This document shows, piece after piece, positions 1 through 8,733 of a DNA stretch of 64,000 nucleotides; position 1 is the stretch's first letter, and each line of letters opens with the position of its first letter. The translations under genes were made by a program, and so were the position numbers. Under the pieces are notes generated by a model. That model was not told where the DNA came from and did no database searches. It saw only the letters and a list, made by a program, of their open reading frames with translations. The stretch is from NCBI RefSeq assembly GCF_026625565.1, contig NZ_CP112998.1:3722501-3786500 (forward strand), read 5' to 3'. The stretch comes from Dyadobacter pollutisoli. GTDB taxonomy: Bacteria > Bacteroidota > Bacteroidia > Cytophagales > Spirosomataceae.

Positions 1-736
1 TCCCCGCCAGTACCAGCTCCACGCGGGTGTCCTGTAATGCACCTCCCGAAACCCGGAAAGCAGCAAATGGCTGGGTCACTTTAAATGGTGCGGAAGTAAG
101 CGTTCCCGTGAGTTTATAATTGGTAGTACCGCCGCTGCTGAGGAAATATTTACCTTCAAAACCAATATTCATCTCTTTTTCATGCACCGGGGAGGGATCT
201 GAATTGAAAAGCGGGTTAGCAAAAGCGTCACCGGTCGCAGTCCAGTCTTTTAATGTTCCGGTTTCAAAATTCAGGTTCAATGGCTGACCATCTTTCATGG
301 GCAGCTGCCCCGCAACAGTAGCATCAGAAATGACGCCCTCCACGACTTCAAATGTTCCCACCATACCCGCCGCGCGGTGCCCGGGAACAGAACAAAAATA
401 AGTATCAGTCTGCCGCGCCTTGAAAATTAGACTGGTGCTTGAACCCTTTTCGAGGATCACTTTGCTTTTAATACCCAGCTTTTCAAGGGCGATGTCGTGG
501 GTCATGAGTTCACCATTGGTGATGGTGATACGTACTCTATCGCCTTGGTTGGCCTTTAAAGTAGGATTTCGTGCGCCGTCTTTTCCAAAAAACCCAAGCA
601 TTGTCGCTTCCAATGCATAATCACGATCGTATTTGGCGGTGTCTTTGGCCGACGCGGTTTTTGATTGCGCCATACCGGAAGTTGCAGCTATCGAAAGAAT
701 GACAAAATGCAGTATTAAGAAGCGTATTTGATACAT
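1..736 (-). CDS. Secreted cupredoxin (plastocyanin/azurin-like) protein, C-terminus beyond window
   Basis: Reading from ATG at 736 down to the window edge gives about 245 codons with no stop, so the gene is cut at its 3' end. Residues 1-24 form a signal peptide ending in GMAQ. Residues ~33-135 are a type I copper domain: a His in the strand ELMTHDIAL and a terminal loop CSVPGHRAAGM supply the expected His, Cys, His and Met ligands. The rest is beta-rich and starts near FETGTLKDWTATG; I could not place it in a family. In related bacteria such domains often head large secreted electron-transfer or dehydrogenase proteins (inference). The ATG at 741 is in another frame. Confidence 0.8.
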   Translation of the reverse strand, partial: MYQIRFLILHFVILSIAATSGMAQSKTASAKDTAKYDRDYALEATMLGFFGKDGARNPTLKANQGDRVRITITNGELMTHDIALEKLGIKSKVILEKGSSTSLIFKARQTDTYFCSVPGHRAAGMVGTFEVVEGVISDATVAGQLPMKDGQPLNLNFETGTLKDWTATGDAFANPLFNSDPSPVHEKEMNIGFEGKYFLSSGGTTNYKLTGTLTSAPFKVTQPFAAFRVSGGALQDTRVELVLAG

Positions 737-863
737 GGCATGGGTGGTTAATTTCAGCGATAATTTCCCATAAAAGTCCGGGCTTCCACCAGTCCTACTA
801 TAAATGCAGAATCATATTGGTAAAATTACAAATACAGTACAGTAGAGTTAACTAAGGTTTAGT

Positions 864-1238
864 TTACTTGCTCTGTGAGCGCACCGGTTCGTCCCGCATT
901 CTGATTTTGACAATTCTGGTGATCAGGTCCAGCGGCATGGGTTTGTCGAGCGGAAAATGTACGGATCCTTTGGTACCCTTGTATTTTGAAAGTTCTTCTC
1001 CCAGCTCTTCCAGCAGCGCCCCCGAAACCGGATATAATGCAACGTGCTTTTTCCATCCCGCGAAGTAAATCAGGTAGGAGCCGCCCAGCGTGAATGTGGG
1101 CATATCATAAGAAATGATTTCCTCCGCCTCCGGCGCCGCTTTCTGAATGGTTTTTCTGATCTCTTCCAGTACTGGCTGGGTTTCTTTCGGAAAACCTGCG
1201 ATGTATTCGTCGATCGTTTGGGGTTTGTTTGCTGACAT
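864..1238 (-). CDS. DUF1801 (YdhG-like) family protein
   Basis: A 124-residue protein covering the whole usual length of DUF1801 proteins. The family pattern is visible: an N-terminal helix with TIDEYIAGFP, then VLEEIRKTIQKAAPEAEE, then ISYDMPTF, and a KKHVALYP strand. Structures of this fold resemble small iron-chaperone-like proteins, but the biochemical role is not settled. It is a cytosolic single gene, divergent from the secreted protein at 1388. The ATG at 1238 is the natural start, since the conserved region begins a few residues later. Confidence 0.8.
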   Translation of the reverse strand: MSANKPQTIDEYIAGFPKETQPVLEEIRKTIQKAAPEAEEIISYDMPTFTLGGSYLIYFAGWKKHVALYPVSGALLEELGEELSKYKGTKGSVHFPLDKPMPLDLITRIVKIRMRDEPVRSQSK

Positions 1239-1387
1239 AGTAATTGATATTTAGCCTTTTACACAAAGAAATCACGGCGGACAATTTAATGTCATCCACG
1301 CAAAAAATATGCACAATACTCAATGGTCTGAAAACGGCGGCAAGCACCGGATTAGATTTGATGCATCATTTACAACACGTATTCGCT

Positions 1388-2476
1388 ATGAAATATTTGT
1401 TTCTACTCACTTACCTCGTCGCTTTCCTGTCGAAGTTTACGGTAATGGCGCAGGCTCCCAATAAAATCAATTACCAGGCCGCAGCAAGGGATGCTTCCGG
1501 TACACCATTGGTCAACAGGGACATTAAACTACGGCTAAGCATTCGTCAGGACGCTCCCGATGGACCTGTACAATACACAGAAACCAGAAGTGTCACAACC
1601 AATTCACTAGGACTTTTTAGTGTAGCCATCGGTGGAGACGGCGCTTCCGACGTATCGGGTTCAGTGGCTTCTACCTCATGGAACAGCGGCGATAAATTTT
1701 TGAAAGTTGAAATCGACCCGAATGGTGGCAGCTCATTTACCGATATGGGTTTCAGCCAGTTGCTGAGCGTACCATTTGCACTCAGCAGTGCCGACAATCA
1801 ATGGCAGGCCAACGGTTCCAACATCAGCAATAAAAACGCTGGTAATGTAGGCATCGGCACAAATGTACCCGATCCAAGTGCGATCCTGGACCTTAAAAGT
1901 GATTCGAAAGGATTGCTGCTTCCGAGAATGTCGGCAGGACAAAGAACTTCTCTTTCTCAGCCTGCAACGGGTCTGCTTGTGTACCAGACAGAGGCTCCTG
2001 AGGGTTTTTATTACAATAAAGGTACGCCAGCTGCGCCAGACTGGATTTTATTGGGAGGAACTGGTCCGCAAGGAATGCCTGGTAGCCCTGGAATTATTCA
2101 AAGCTACACCAATGCCGGAACTGCGGCTTACCCGTCCAGCATATCCGACTTTATTAGTGCACCATTGGAAATCACTATTCAGGAAGGACAGACGGTCTTT
2201 TTGGTTTCCAGCAGGGCAATGGGCGGATACTTCGCGGCCAACGAACTCGGAATTTATCCAGCTTATCAGAATGTAGCTCCTGGAAGTCCTATCCAAAAAC
2301 TGAATCTGGGGATGTACGGACTGCAGGTCCCCGCCAATACGAGAATCACTTTCTCTGTAAATGGTGTATTTAAAAACCTTCCCGCCGGCACTTATCGTTT
2401 TGGAATGGCAGGCATTACGACCAGCTCCAACTGGATCAATGCAGAATGGAGTTACAGCAGCGCATTGGTTTTCTAG
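1388..2476 (+). CDS. Secreted protein with N-terminal beta domain and short collagen-like stretch
   Basis: The frame is open from 1244, but the ATG at 1388 is preferred because it begins a good signal peptide (MKYLFLLTYLVAFLSKFTVMAQ), giving 362 residues. The region that follows (NKINYQAAARDASGTPL) is the start seen in many Bacteroidota secreted proteins that precede tail-fibre or trimeric-adhesin-like regions. A Gly-rich collagen-like patch (GPQGMPGSPG) lies near residue 230, followed by a beta-rich C-terminus. It is 27 bp upstream of the T9SS-tailed protein and probably cotranscribed with it. A role as a cell-surface structural or adhesive protein is inference. Confidence 0.65.
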   Translation: MKYLFLLTYLVAFLSKFTVMAQAPNKINYQAAARDASGTPLVNRDIKLRLSIRQDAPDGPVQYTETRSVTTNSLGLFSVAIGGDGASDVSGSVASTSWNSGDKFLKVEIDPNGGSSFTDMGFSQLLSVPFALSSADNQWQANGSNISNKNAGNVGIGTNVPDPSAILDLKSDSKGLLLPRMSAGQRTSLSQPATGLLVYQTEAPEGFYYNKGTPAAPDWILLGGTGPQGMPGSPGIIQSYTNAGTAAYPSSISDFISAPLEITIQEGQTVFLVSSRAMGGYFAANELGIYPAYQNVAPGSPIQKLNLGMYGLQVPANTRITFSVNGVFKNLPAGTYRFGMAGITTSSNWINAEWSYSSALVF

Positions 2477-2503
2477 GAGGTTCAAATCTTAACATTCTAC
2501 AAA

Positions 2504-3253
2504 ATGAAAAAACTTCTCCTCGTCTTACCTTTTTTGCTGGTGAGCGCCACTATACATGCACAAAGCATTGGCCCACAAACAATTAATACAACCGGTGGCA
2601 AGGCTAATGTCGGTACGCTATACCTGGACTGGAGTGTCGGGGAGATAGCAGTGACAACCATTGGATCTTCTGAAATACAGCTTTCTCAAGGTCTGCTGCA
2701 ACCCGATGCGGCGTATCCATTCCCTGTGACGCTGATCTATTTTACGGGAAAAGCTGTCGGCCAGCAGAATGAGTTAAGCTGGGCAACTTCGGAGGAAACC
2801 AATAATGATTACTTTGAAGTGGAACGTTCATCGAACGGGATCAATTTTGCAACGCTCGGCCGGGTCAGTGGAGCGGGTAACCACAATGTCAGAAAAACAT
2901 ATAGCATGACCGACCCTTCCCCCTATCCACACACTTATTATCGTCTCAAACAGGTTGACTATGATGGTACGACTAGTTATTCATCTATTATTTACGTTAA
3001 ACAGGCTGCTGCTCAGAGGTTTTCATTGTATCCCAATCCAACAGGTGGTACGCTCAATCTGGCAATTAAAGAGGGCGCTACGTCGCTACATATTGTCATT
3101 TACGACTTTAATGGTAGGGAAATGTTACAAAAAACATATTTCCCCGCAAGTGTAATGTCCATCGACATTCACCATTTAATCAAAGGTAAATACATCATGA
3201 AAGTAGAGCGTGGCCCGGAAGAAGTCTGGTCTGCACCGTTCCTGAAATTGTAA
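2504..3253 (+). CDS. Secreted protein with T9SS type A sorting domain
   Basis: 249 residues with a signal peptide (MKKLLLVLPFLLVSATIHAQ). The N-terminal part (SIGPQTINTTGGKANVG, then LYLDWSVGE and LSQGLLQP) matches a family of short Bacteroidota surface proteins. Residues ~100-165 form a fibronectin-like beta unit (NNDYFEVERSSNGINF, YYRLKQVDYDG). The last ~75 residues have the T9SS C-terminal domain layout: SLYPNPTGGTLNL, then IYDFNGREMLQK, then GKYIMKV. This predicts export through the type IX system and attachment at, or release from, the cell surface. No T9SS machinery genes are in the window. Its function is unknown. Confidence 0.8.
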   Translation: MKKLLLVLPFLLVSATIHAQSIGPQTINTTGGKANVGTLYLDWSVGEIAVTTIGSSEIQLSQGLLQPDAAYPFPVTLIYFTGKAVGQQNELSWATSEETNNDYFEVERSSNGINFATLGRVSGAGNHNVRKTYSMTDPSPYPHTYYRLKQVDYDGTTSYSSIIYVKQAAAQRFSLYPNPTGGTLNLAIKEGATSLHIVIYDFNGREMLQKTYFPASVMSIDIHHLIKGKYIMKVERGPEEVWSAPFLKL

Positions 3254-3271
3254 CCGACCCACATTCTCCTT

Positions 3272-4042
3272 TCAGACCTGGTCAATATTGATCGTCAGCG
3301 TTCTGCGAAATGCATGTCCTCCGATGTTTTGCAACGGCGGTACGGAATGGAGCGAGTTGAAGGTTTTCAGAAATAGAATGCATTGATTGGGAACGTATTC
3401 GACTGTTTTGATCAGATCACATTCTTCAAAATCAAAGTAATTATTGTAGAAATTGTAGTTCTTCCGAATGTCTTTCGGTTTTAATATGTCGGTACCTCCC
3501 TTCCACGCCGGGTCCCACTCTCCTTCTCTCAAAATCGATATCACCAGCGTGATCACTTTTTGAGGCGCATCCGTATGCGGGCGTACATTTCCGCCATCGG
3601 AAGGTAATGCGGAAAATTCAAAACGTGCCCGTAATCCCTTCCTTCTCATCAGCAGATTCCGCTTCTTTTCCAGCCAGTCGAGTAAGCTACTATTGAGAGG
3701 TGAAGGTGAGGACAAAATATTGGCACCGGAAAGCCGCAGCTGAATGTAGTTCTGCTCGAAGCAGTTGAGCACGTCATGAATAAACTCCGGGCTTTTGATA
3801 TAATGATAAAATTCCAGGTAAACGGGTGTCTGCCTGACGAACTCGTGATAAGCTCCCTGGTTGTACAACTCAGAAAGCGCCCTTTTGTTCGACATTGAGT
3901 CAAAGAAATTACCAAAAACTTCAACGGACGGAAAACTGTCAACCATTCTTTTATAATGCGCTTCTTCAATAAACTGACCCGCAACACCCAACGGAAACGG
4001 TTCATATTCAAACACGAAGTTCTGGTAATTCAAGAATTTCAT
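3272..4042 (-). CDS. 2-oxoglutarate/Fe(II)-dependent oxygenase-like protein
   Basis: The frame is open to 4069, but the ATG at 4042 (MKFLNYQNFVFEYEPFPLG) is the more likely start, giving 256 residues. The double-stranded beta-helix signature is visible: the HxD pair in VRPHTDAPQKVITL, a distal His in LHSVPPLQNIGG, and an Arg in RRTLTINID that would bind 2-oxoglutarate. Proteins of this type hydroxylate peptides, sugars or small molecules; the substrate cannot be read from the sequence. It converges with the T9SS-tailed gene, and both stops lie close together, with no clear terminator. The 350 bp upstream hold no gene I can support. Confidence 0.7.
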   Translation of the reverse strand: MKFLNYQNFVFEYEPFPLGVAGQFIEEAHYKRMVDSFPSVEVFGNFFDSMSNKRALSELYNQGAYHEFVRQTPVYLEFYHYIKSPEFIHDVLNCFEQNYIQLRLSGANILSSPSPLNSSLLDWLEKKRNLLMRRKGLRARFEFSALPSDGGNVRPHTDAPQKVITLVISILREGEWDPAWKGGTDILKPKDIRKNYNFYNNYFDFEECDLIKTVEYVPNQCILFLKTFNSLHSVPPLQNIGGHAFRRTLTINIDQV

Positions 4043-4394
4043 AAAGAGGAGTTTAAGAGGATAATACAAAAAGAAGGACTCGACGTCAATCTAATTGATA
4101 GTCAGCGAAATGCCCATTCAACCGTCTCACTGGTCTGCTACCTGCCGGAGCGAGCAATATTACACGGGAAGGCCATCAGCTTGACAGCACTGAAATGCCC
4201 TGGAAACGTACCGCCGAGTTCTGAGATGTTGAATTGATCGCCGTAAGGAAGTTTTTAATGGGGTTACCCGAAAAAGGAAAATTGGGAGACACGTTACTGA
4301 CGATCAGTTCCAATTATAAATAATAGGTGTTTCATATTCCGGTATAATGCATTGTGAGTTAATATTGCGGGGATACTATCATCAAAATTCGTTT
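4043..4394. other. Intergenic stretch without a recognised gene
   Basis: About 350 bp separate the divergently read oxygenase and sulfatase genes. An open frame on the plus strand (to 4237) runs antisense into the oxygenase gene and resembles no protein family. A short in-frame piece before 4323 (ending ISSNYK) could be the decayed end of a gene, but I could not identify it. The stretch presumably holds both promoters; no clear TAnnTTTG box was seen. Confidence 0.4.
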
Positions 4395-6113
4395 ATGCAC
4401 AGAACTAAACTTTTTTCTTGCCTGCTGATTGCATCGATAACTGTTTCCGGTCTGTTGGCCTGGAAGAGCCGTGATATTCAAAGAGAAAATCGCGCTGAAC
4501 CCAAACGCCCCAATATCATCGTGATCCTGGCCGACGACATGGGCTACTCTGACCTGGGTTGCTATGGTGGCGAGATCAAAACGCCGAATATTGATTATCT
4601 GGCTCAAAATGGCCTTCGGTACAGGCAGTTTTACAATACATCACGGTGCTGCCCTACCCGCGCATCTTTGCTGACTGGCCTGTACAACCAGCAAGCAGGC
4701 ATTGGAAAAATGACCGAGGCAGAAAACCAACCGGGTTACCAGGGACATTTGACTGAAAATACGGTGACATTGGCAGAGGTTTTGAAAACAGCAGGTTACC
4801 AAACGGCCATGACCGGCAAATGGCACGTATCGAATACATTTACCCAGAAAGACCCACAGGAACAACTGGCCTGGCTCAACCATCATAAGGATTTTGGACC
4901 ATTTTCGCCAATAAACCAGTATCCCACCAGCCGGGGGTTTGATAAGTTTTTCGGAACGATATGGGGTGTTGTAGACTTTTTTGATCCATTCAGTTTGGTC
5001 AACGGAACAGAGCCAGTGAAAACGGTACCAGCTGACTACTACCATTCCGACGCGATCAATGACACGACGGTTTCATACATCAAAGAATTTTCAAAGTCGA
5101 ACAAGCCGTTCTTCATTTATGTTGCTCAAAATGCCCCACACTGGCCGCTGATGGCCAAACCAAAAGATATTGAGAAATACAAGGACACCTACAAAGTTGG
5201 CTGGGATGTGATCCGGCAAGCACGCTACAAAAAAATGGTACAGCTTGGACTGATCGATCCGGCGAAGACTAAATTGTCGGATAATGCAAAGGGCGCTATC
5301 AAATGGGAAGACAATCCGACCAAAGAATGGGACGCTGCGGCGATGGCTGTACATGCAGCCATGATCGACAACATGGACCAGGGTATCGGACGCGTGATCA
5401 ACACATTGAAACAAACCGGTGAGCTGGACAACACACTCATTCTTTTCCTGACAGACAATGGCGCAAGTCCAGAAAATTGTGCGAATTACGGTCCCGGTTT
5501 TGATCGTCCAAACGAAACACGGGATGGCAGGAAGATCGTTTACGCAATACAAAAACAGGTTATGCCGGGTCCACAGACATCTTATGCGTCCATTGGCCAG
5601 CGCTGGGCGGGTGTGGCCAACACGCCATTCCGTTACTGGAAAGCGGAATCGTTTGAAGGCGGCATTAATTCCCCGCTGATTGCTTTCTGGCCCAAAGGCA
5701 TTACTGCAGAAAAAGGCAGTTACAGCGACCAGCCAGGACACGTAATGGATCTCATGCGTACTTTTTGTGAAATCGGCGGTGCTGCTTATCCGTCTACTTT
5801 CCAAGGAAAACAGATCACGCCAACAATGGGAACAAGCCTGGTCCCTTCATTTAATGGCAAAAAAGGCGGTGGTCACAAAGAATTGTTCAATGAACATTTT
5901 GGTGCCAGGTATGCAAGAAGTGGCAACTGGAAACTCGTTTCGCCCGCTGCGGATTCCACATGGCACCTGTACGACCTTGCCGTCGACCGGACTGAGACAA
6001 ACGACCTTGCTGCCAAACATCCGGAGAAGGTAAAGCAACTGTCTGCATTATGGCAAAACTGGGCAGTAACGCACCAGGTATTTCCAAAGCCGCAGAGGCA
6101 GGCGCTCAAGTGA
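4395..6113 (+). CDS. Sulfatase (arylsulfatase A type), exported
   Basis: The ATG at 4395 gives 572 residues starting with a signal peptide or anchor (MHRTKLFSCLLIASITVSGLLA); the upstream ATG at 4347 would add an unlikely leader. The sulfatase fold is clear: metal-binding ILADDMGYSDLGC near the N-terminus; the catalytic CxPxR motif as CCPTRASLLTG, whose first Cys would be converted to formylglycine; then GKWHVS and a later TDNGASPEN metal site. The enzyme hydrolyses sulfate esters, probably of sulfated glycans or aryl sulfates, in the periplasm. The maturase needed to activate the Cys (anSME) is not in this window. It stands alone here, outside the SusCD locus. Confidence 0.9.
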   Translation: MHRTKLFSCLLIASITVSGLLAWKSRDIQRENRAEPKRPNIIVILADDMGYSDLGCYGGEIKTPNIDYLAQNGLRYRQFYNTSRCCPTRASLLTGLYNQQAGIGKMTEAENQPGYQGHLTENTVTLAEVLKTAGYQTAMTGKWHVSNTFTQKDPQEQLAWLNHHKDFGPFSPINQYPTSRGFDKFFGTIWGVVDFFDPFSLVNGTEPVKTVPADYYHSDAINDTTVSYIKEFSKSNKPFFIYVAQNAPHWPLMAKPKDIEKYKDTYKVGWDVIRQARYKKMVQLGLIDPAKTKLSDNAKGAIKWEDNPTKEWDAAAMAVHAAMIDNMDQGIGRVINTLKQTGELDNTLILFLTDNGASPENCANYGPGFDRPNETRDGRKIVYAIQKQVMPGPQTSYASIGQRWAGVANTPFRYWKAESFEGGINSPLIAFWPKGITAEKGSYSDQPGHVMDLMRTFCEIGGAAYPSTFQGKQITPTMGTSLVPSFNGKKGGGHKELFNEHFGARYARSGNWKLVSPAADSTWHLYDLAVDRTETNDLAAKHPEKVKQLSALWQNWAVTHQVFPKPQRQALK

Positions 6114-6129
6114 TACTGAAAACGAGTTA

Positions 6130-6404
6130 ATCATTATCAACGGTGATTACCATAAAGTCGCCCATTTTAACTTTTTCGTAATCGACCGGAAAACAAAATC
6201 CACTACGAAGCTGGATTTGCCTCTGGAGAAAGGCCCGGCAAGGAAATGTGTAATCCACGAAAAGGGCCTCGTTATATTACAACCAGCTCCGATCGGGCAG
6301 GAAACTTTGTATGGGTTTACAATAATAAAGATGACAAACTAGAAAAATGGCTGCAATTCACTGGAAACGTCGACTACATCCTGCGAATTGATCGACTGCG
6401 CTAA
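6130..6404 (+). pseudogene. Frameshifted C-terminal remnant, DUF4374-like beta-propeller protein
   Basis: No single frame spans this stretch, but two frames join into one protein-like text. The first frame (from 6130) reads INGDYHKVAHFNFFVIDRK and KLDLPLEKGP to about 6235. The next frame then reads GPRYITTSSDRAGNFVWVYN and ends QFTGNVDYILRIDRLR before the stop at 6402. Repeated strands of the kind NFVWVYN and YILRIDRL resemble the end of DUF4374-type proteins that accompany TonB siderophore receptors. The family call is from memory of the pattern and is tentative. The N-terminal bulk is missing and the sulfatase stop lies just upstream. Confidence 0.45.
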
Positions 6405-6405
6405 G

Positions 6406-7317
6406 TTAGGCTTCTAGTCTTTCAACTTCGTCTACAGAAAGTTCCAGAAGTTCTGCAATCAGGGAATTACTCAGCCCTTTCTTTTTCATACTGCGGGCAA
6501 CTGTCATTTTTTCTTCCAATTTACCCTCAGCGATTCCTTGCTCGATTCCCTTTTCCATTCCCTCCTGCACGCCTTTCTCAAAACCCTCTTTCTGGATATA
6601 ATCCAACGAGTTAGCCCAATCCCATTTATATTTCAAACTTGCGTCGTATGCCATTTTTTCTGCTTTGTTTAGCTTACAAACTTCTGCGATATTAAACAAT
6701 TTACTAAAAACAGGCTTTCTCAAAAATACAGGAATTTTATCCAATTTGCTCAGGTTTTTTAACAAAAAGAACCAATTGTCCAGTTCCGTAACGAGCTCTG
6801 ACTCAGTTTTGCTAAACTTGGGCATCTCAATAAAGGTGTATCCCAGCTTGTCATAAAATACTTCGCCGGTGCCCAATCTTGTCAGTTGTATTTTGTGTAA
6901 ATATTGATCCGGCAGGGAATCTTCGAATGTGAAATCCATTAAACCGATCAAATAAACCGGTTTCAATCGGTAGTCCCAACGATGTACTCCCGCCGGAGTC
7001 TGCTCCCTTATCAACGACGATGTATAATACACACATCTGTCTTTAAAATATTGCTGCCTCAGTCGCTGTACTTCAATAATGAATTGCTCGCCGTCGAGCC
7101 CTGTGCAGAACAGATCAAATATGGCCCTTCTATCTTCGAGAAGTTGACCAACATGTTCATTTTTACTATAAACCAGGTCGACGATATGCCTTTCCCCTAG
7201 AAAAAGCTGATTGAGAAAATCAATCAATAACTCTTTATGCGGCTCTGAACCGAATAACCTCTTAAACCCAAAATCCGTGAAAGGATCGATAAACCTGCCA
7301 ATGGTATATTCCTGCAT
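6406..7317 (-). CDS. Rpn-family / PD-(D/E)XK nuclease (putative transposase-related)
   Basis: The ATG at 7317 (MQEYTIGRFIDPFTDFGFKR) gives 303 residues; a TTG at 7323 is also in frame. This is a typical member of the PD-(D/E)XK transposase-like family found in many copies in Bacteroidota. The opening FIDPFTDFGFKRLFG, the core AIFDLFC...FIIEVQR (the D and ExQ nuclease residues) and YYTSSLIREQ are visible in residues 1-120. The C-terminal third carries a charged coiled repeat (EGFEKGVQEGMEKGIEQG) and ends in a helix-turn-helix-like tail (KKKGLSNSLIAELLEL). Related Rpn proteins promote recA-independent recombination and are DNA endonucleases. It lies between two gene remnants read in the opposite direction. 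Confidence 0.85.
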   Translation of the reverse strand: MQEYTIGRFIDPFTDFGFKRLFGSEPHKELLIDFLNQLFLGERHIVDLVYSKNEHVGQLLEDRRAIFDLFCTGLDGEQFIIEVQRLRQQYFKDRCVYYTSSLIREQTPAGVHRWDYRLKPVYLIGLMDFTFEDSLPDQYLHKIQLTRLGTGEVFYDKLGYTFIEMPKFSKTESELVTELDNWFFLLKNLSKLDKIPVFLRKPVFSKLFNIAEVCKLNKAEKMAYDASLKYKWDWANSLDYIQKEGFEKGVQEGMEKGIEQGIAEGKLEEKMTVARSMKKKGLSNSLIAELLELSVDEVERLEA

Positions 7318-7469
7318 AAACAAGTGTGTGTGAAAAGTTCAAATATATTAAATCCCGCCGCCTCACTCAGAGATTCACAACGAACGGTCAAAAAATACCC
7401 ATTTTATTTATCCAGCGACCTTTGCCAACAACGATGGTTTTTTCTCAATCTCAAATGTCAAACCATTGA

Positions 7470-7821
7470 TTACACATTACGAATATCAGCTGTCGGACAC
7501 AAGGACATTTCGCAGGTTTTATCCGTGAAAGCCGGGACTCACCCCGATCTGAACCAGAAACTCAACCGGACTGTCGGCGTGAAAGTCCGTGAGGAAGGCG
7601 GAATGGGCTCGGATTTCAACCTTTCGATCAATGGTCTGGCGGGAAAAGCGATTAAATTTTTCATCGACGGCGTACCTATGAAAGTAATGGCCAGCGCCAC
7701 ATTGAACAACATTCCGGTCAATCTGGCCGAACGGATGGAGGTCTACAAAGGCGTCGTCCCCCGATTGCTCGTCCAGGTCAAATCCTTCGGAATATTCTTG
7801 AACAGAAGCCTTAACTCTTAA
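7470..7821 (+). pseudogene. TonB-dependent receptor remnant (plug domain only)
   Basis: The translated text around 7560-7770 (VGVKVREEGGMGSDFNLSIN, KFFIDGVPM, LNNIPVNLAERMEVYKGVVP) is the plug domain of a FecA-like TonB-dependent receptor. The signal peptide, the TonB box and all of the barrel are absent. After VYKGVVP the frame continues for 19 unrelated residues to a stop at 7819-7821. Upstream sequence to 7324 is open but not receptor-like. About 100 codons of a ~750-codon gene remain, so this is a decayed fragment. A DUF4374-like remnant on the other side of the Rpn gene may come from the same lost uptake locus. Confidence 0.7.
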
Positions 7822-8018
7822 TTTGGAATTCATTCAATCCACTTGTTTAGAAGGTGGAATAATTGATTCTCAGCCGAACTATTTCGAATTGAGATTCTTC
7901 GCAGCAATCTAAGCGGGATAAGGTCGGTACTTTGTAGAAGAAGAATGGACAATGTTCATTCGGTTCATTTTTGCGTGCAACCAATGAACATTAATAATCA
8001 AAAGGAAAGAAGACAAAG

Positions 8019-8732
8019 TCAAGATAAACCCAGCTGCTTCATGAACAGCTCCTTATAATTACTCCCAATCGGAATTTCAGTGTCGTTAATGAACACCCTG
8101 TTTCCCTCAATATGATCGATTTTTGATTTATTGATAATAAAAGAGCGGTGGACACGAAGGAACATTGACTTCGGGACCAGCTCTTCAAAATTGGAGAATG
8201 TCATGGCAGGAAGCAGCGTGTTCTGTACCGTTTTGATCTTGGTATAGTTACCGTTTGCTTCTGCATACAGAAGGTCGTCGTGGCGGATTTTGTAGATTTT
8301 TCCGTCTGTTTTGATAAATATAAAATCTTCGGTTTTCGGATCTGTATTTTCTTGAAAAATAACCGGAGTAGGATTCAGTTTTTCAATGGCCTTATCAACG
8401 GCTACCATAAACCGCTCCATTGAAAACGGTTTCAGCAGGTAATCACAGGCCGAGAGGTCGAAAGCATCCAGCGCGTATTCCTTGTACGCGGTTGTGAAAA
8501 TGATTTGCGGCGGGTTTTTCAGTGTTTTCAAGAACGAAATGCCATCCATTACCGGCATGTTAATATCCAGAAACAGTATGTCAACCTTCTGCTGCTGCAT
8601 GACTGTCTTGGCTTCCAGCGCCATACCACAGGAAGCGACCACATTCAGGTACGGTAAATGCCCGCAATAATTCATGATAATATCCCGCGCAATGGGTTCA
8701 TCGTCAACAATCAGGCAATTGAATATCTGCAT
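8019..8732 (-). CDS. LytTR-family response regulator
   Basis: 237 residues. Residues 1-120 are a receiver domain: the acidic pair in CLIVDDEPIA, the phosphorylatable Asp in DILFLDINMPVMDG, a Thr in IIFTTAYKEYALDAFD and a Lys in CDYLLKPF. Residues ~140-237 are a LytTR DNA-binding domain (FIFIKTDGKIYKIRHDDLLY, then MFLRVHRSFIINKSKI). Such regulators bind paired direct repeats. The gene is one base downstream of the sensor kinase gene and forms an operon with it. A pair of 9-bp direct repeats with LytTR-like spacing lies beyond the kinase, before the divergent barrel gene at 10018. Confidence 0.92.
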   Translation of the reverse strand: MQIFNCLIVDDEPIARDIIMNYCGHLPYLNVVASCGMALEAKTVMQQQKVDILFLDINMPVMDGISFLKTLKNPPQIIFTTAYKEYALDAFDLSACDYLLKPFSMERFMVAVDKAIEKLNPTPVIFQENTDPKTEDFIFIKTDGKIYKIRHDDLLYAEANGNYTKIKTVQNTLLPAMTFSNFEELVPKSMFLRVHRSFIINKSKIDHIEGNRVFINDTEIPIGSNYKELFMKQLGLS

Positions 8733-8733
8733 G

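Noticed and set aside
3956..4237. Plus-strand open frame overlapping the start of the 2OG oxygenase gene
   Set aside because: Its first part is antisense to the conserved N-terminus of the oxygenase and the rest has no recognisable content.
5091..5804. Long open frame (237 codons) on the minus strand inside the sulfatase gene
   Set aside because: It is antisense to a complete, motif-rich sulfatase, has Cys/His/Arg-rich shadow composition and resembles no family.
6406..7317. Rpn-type gene as part of a complete insertion sequence
   Set aside because: No terminal inverted repeats or target duplication were found at its borders.
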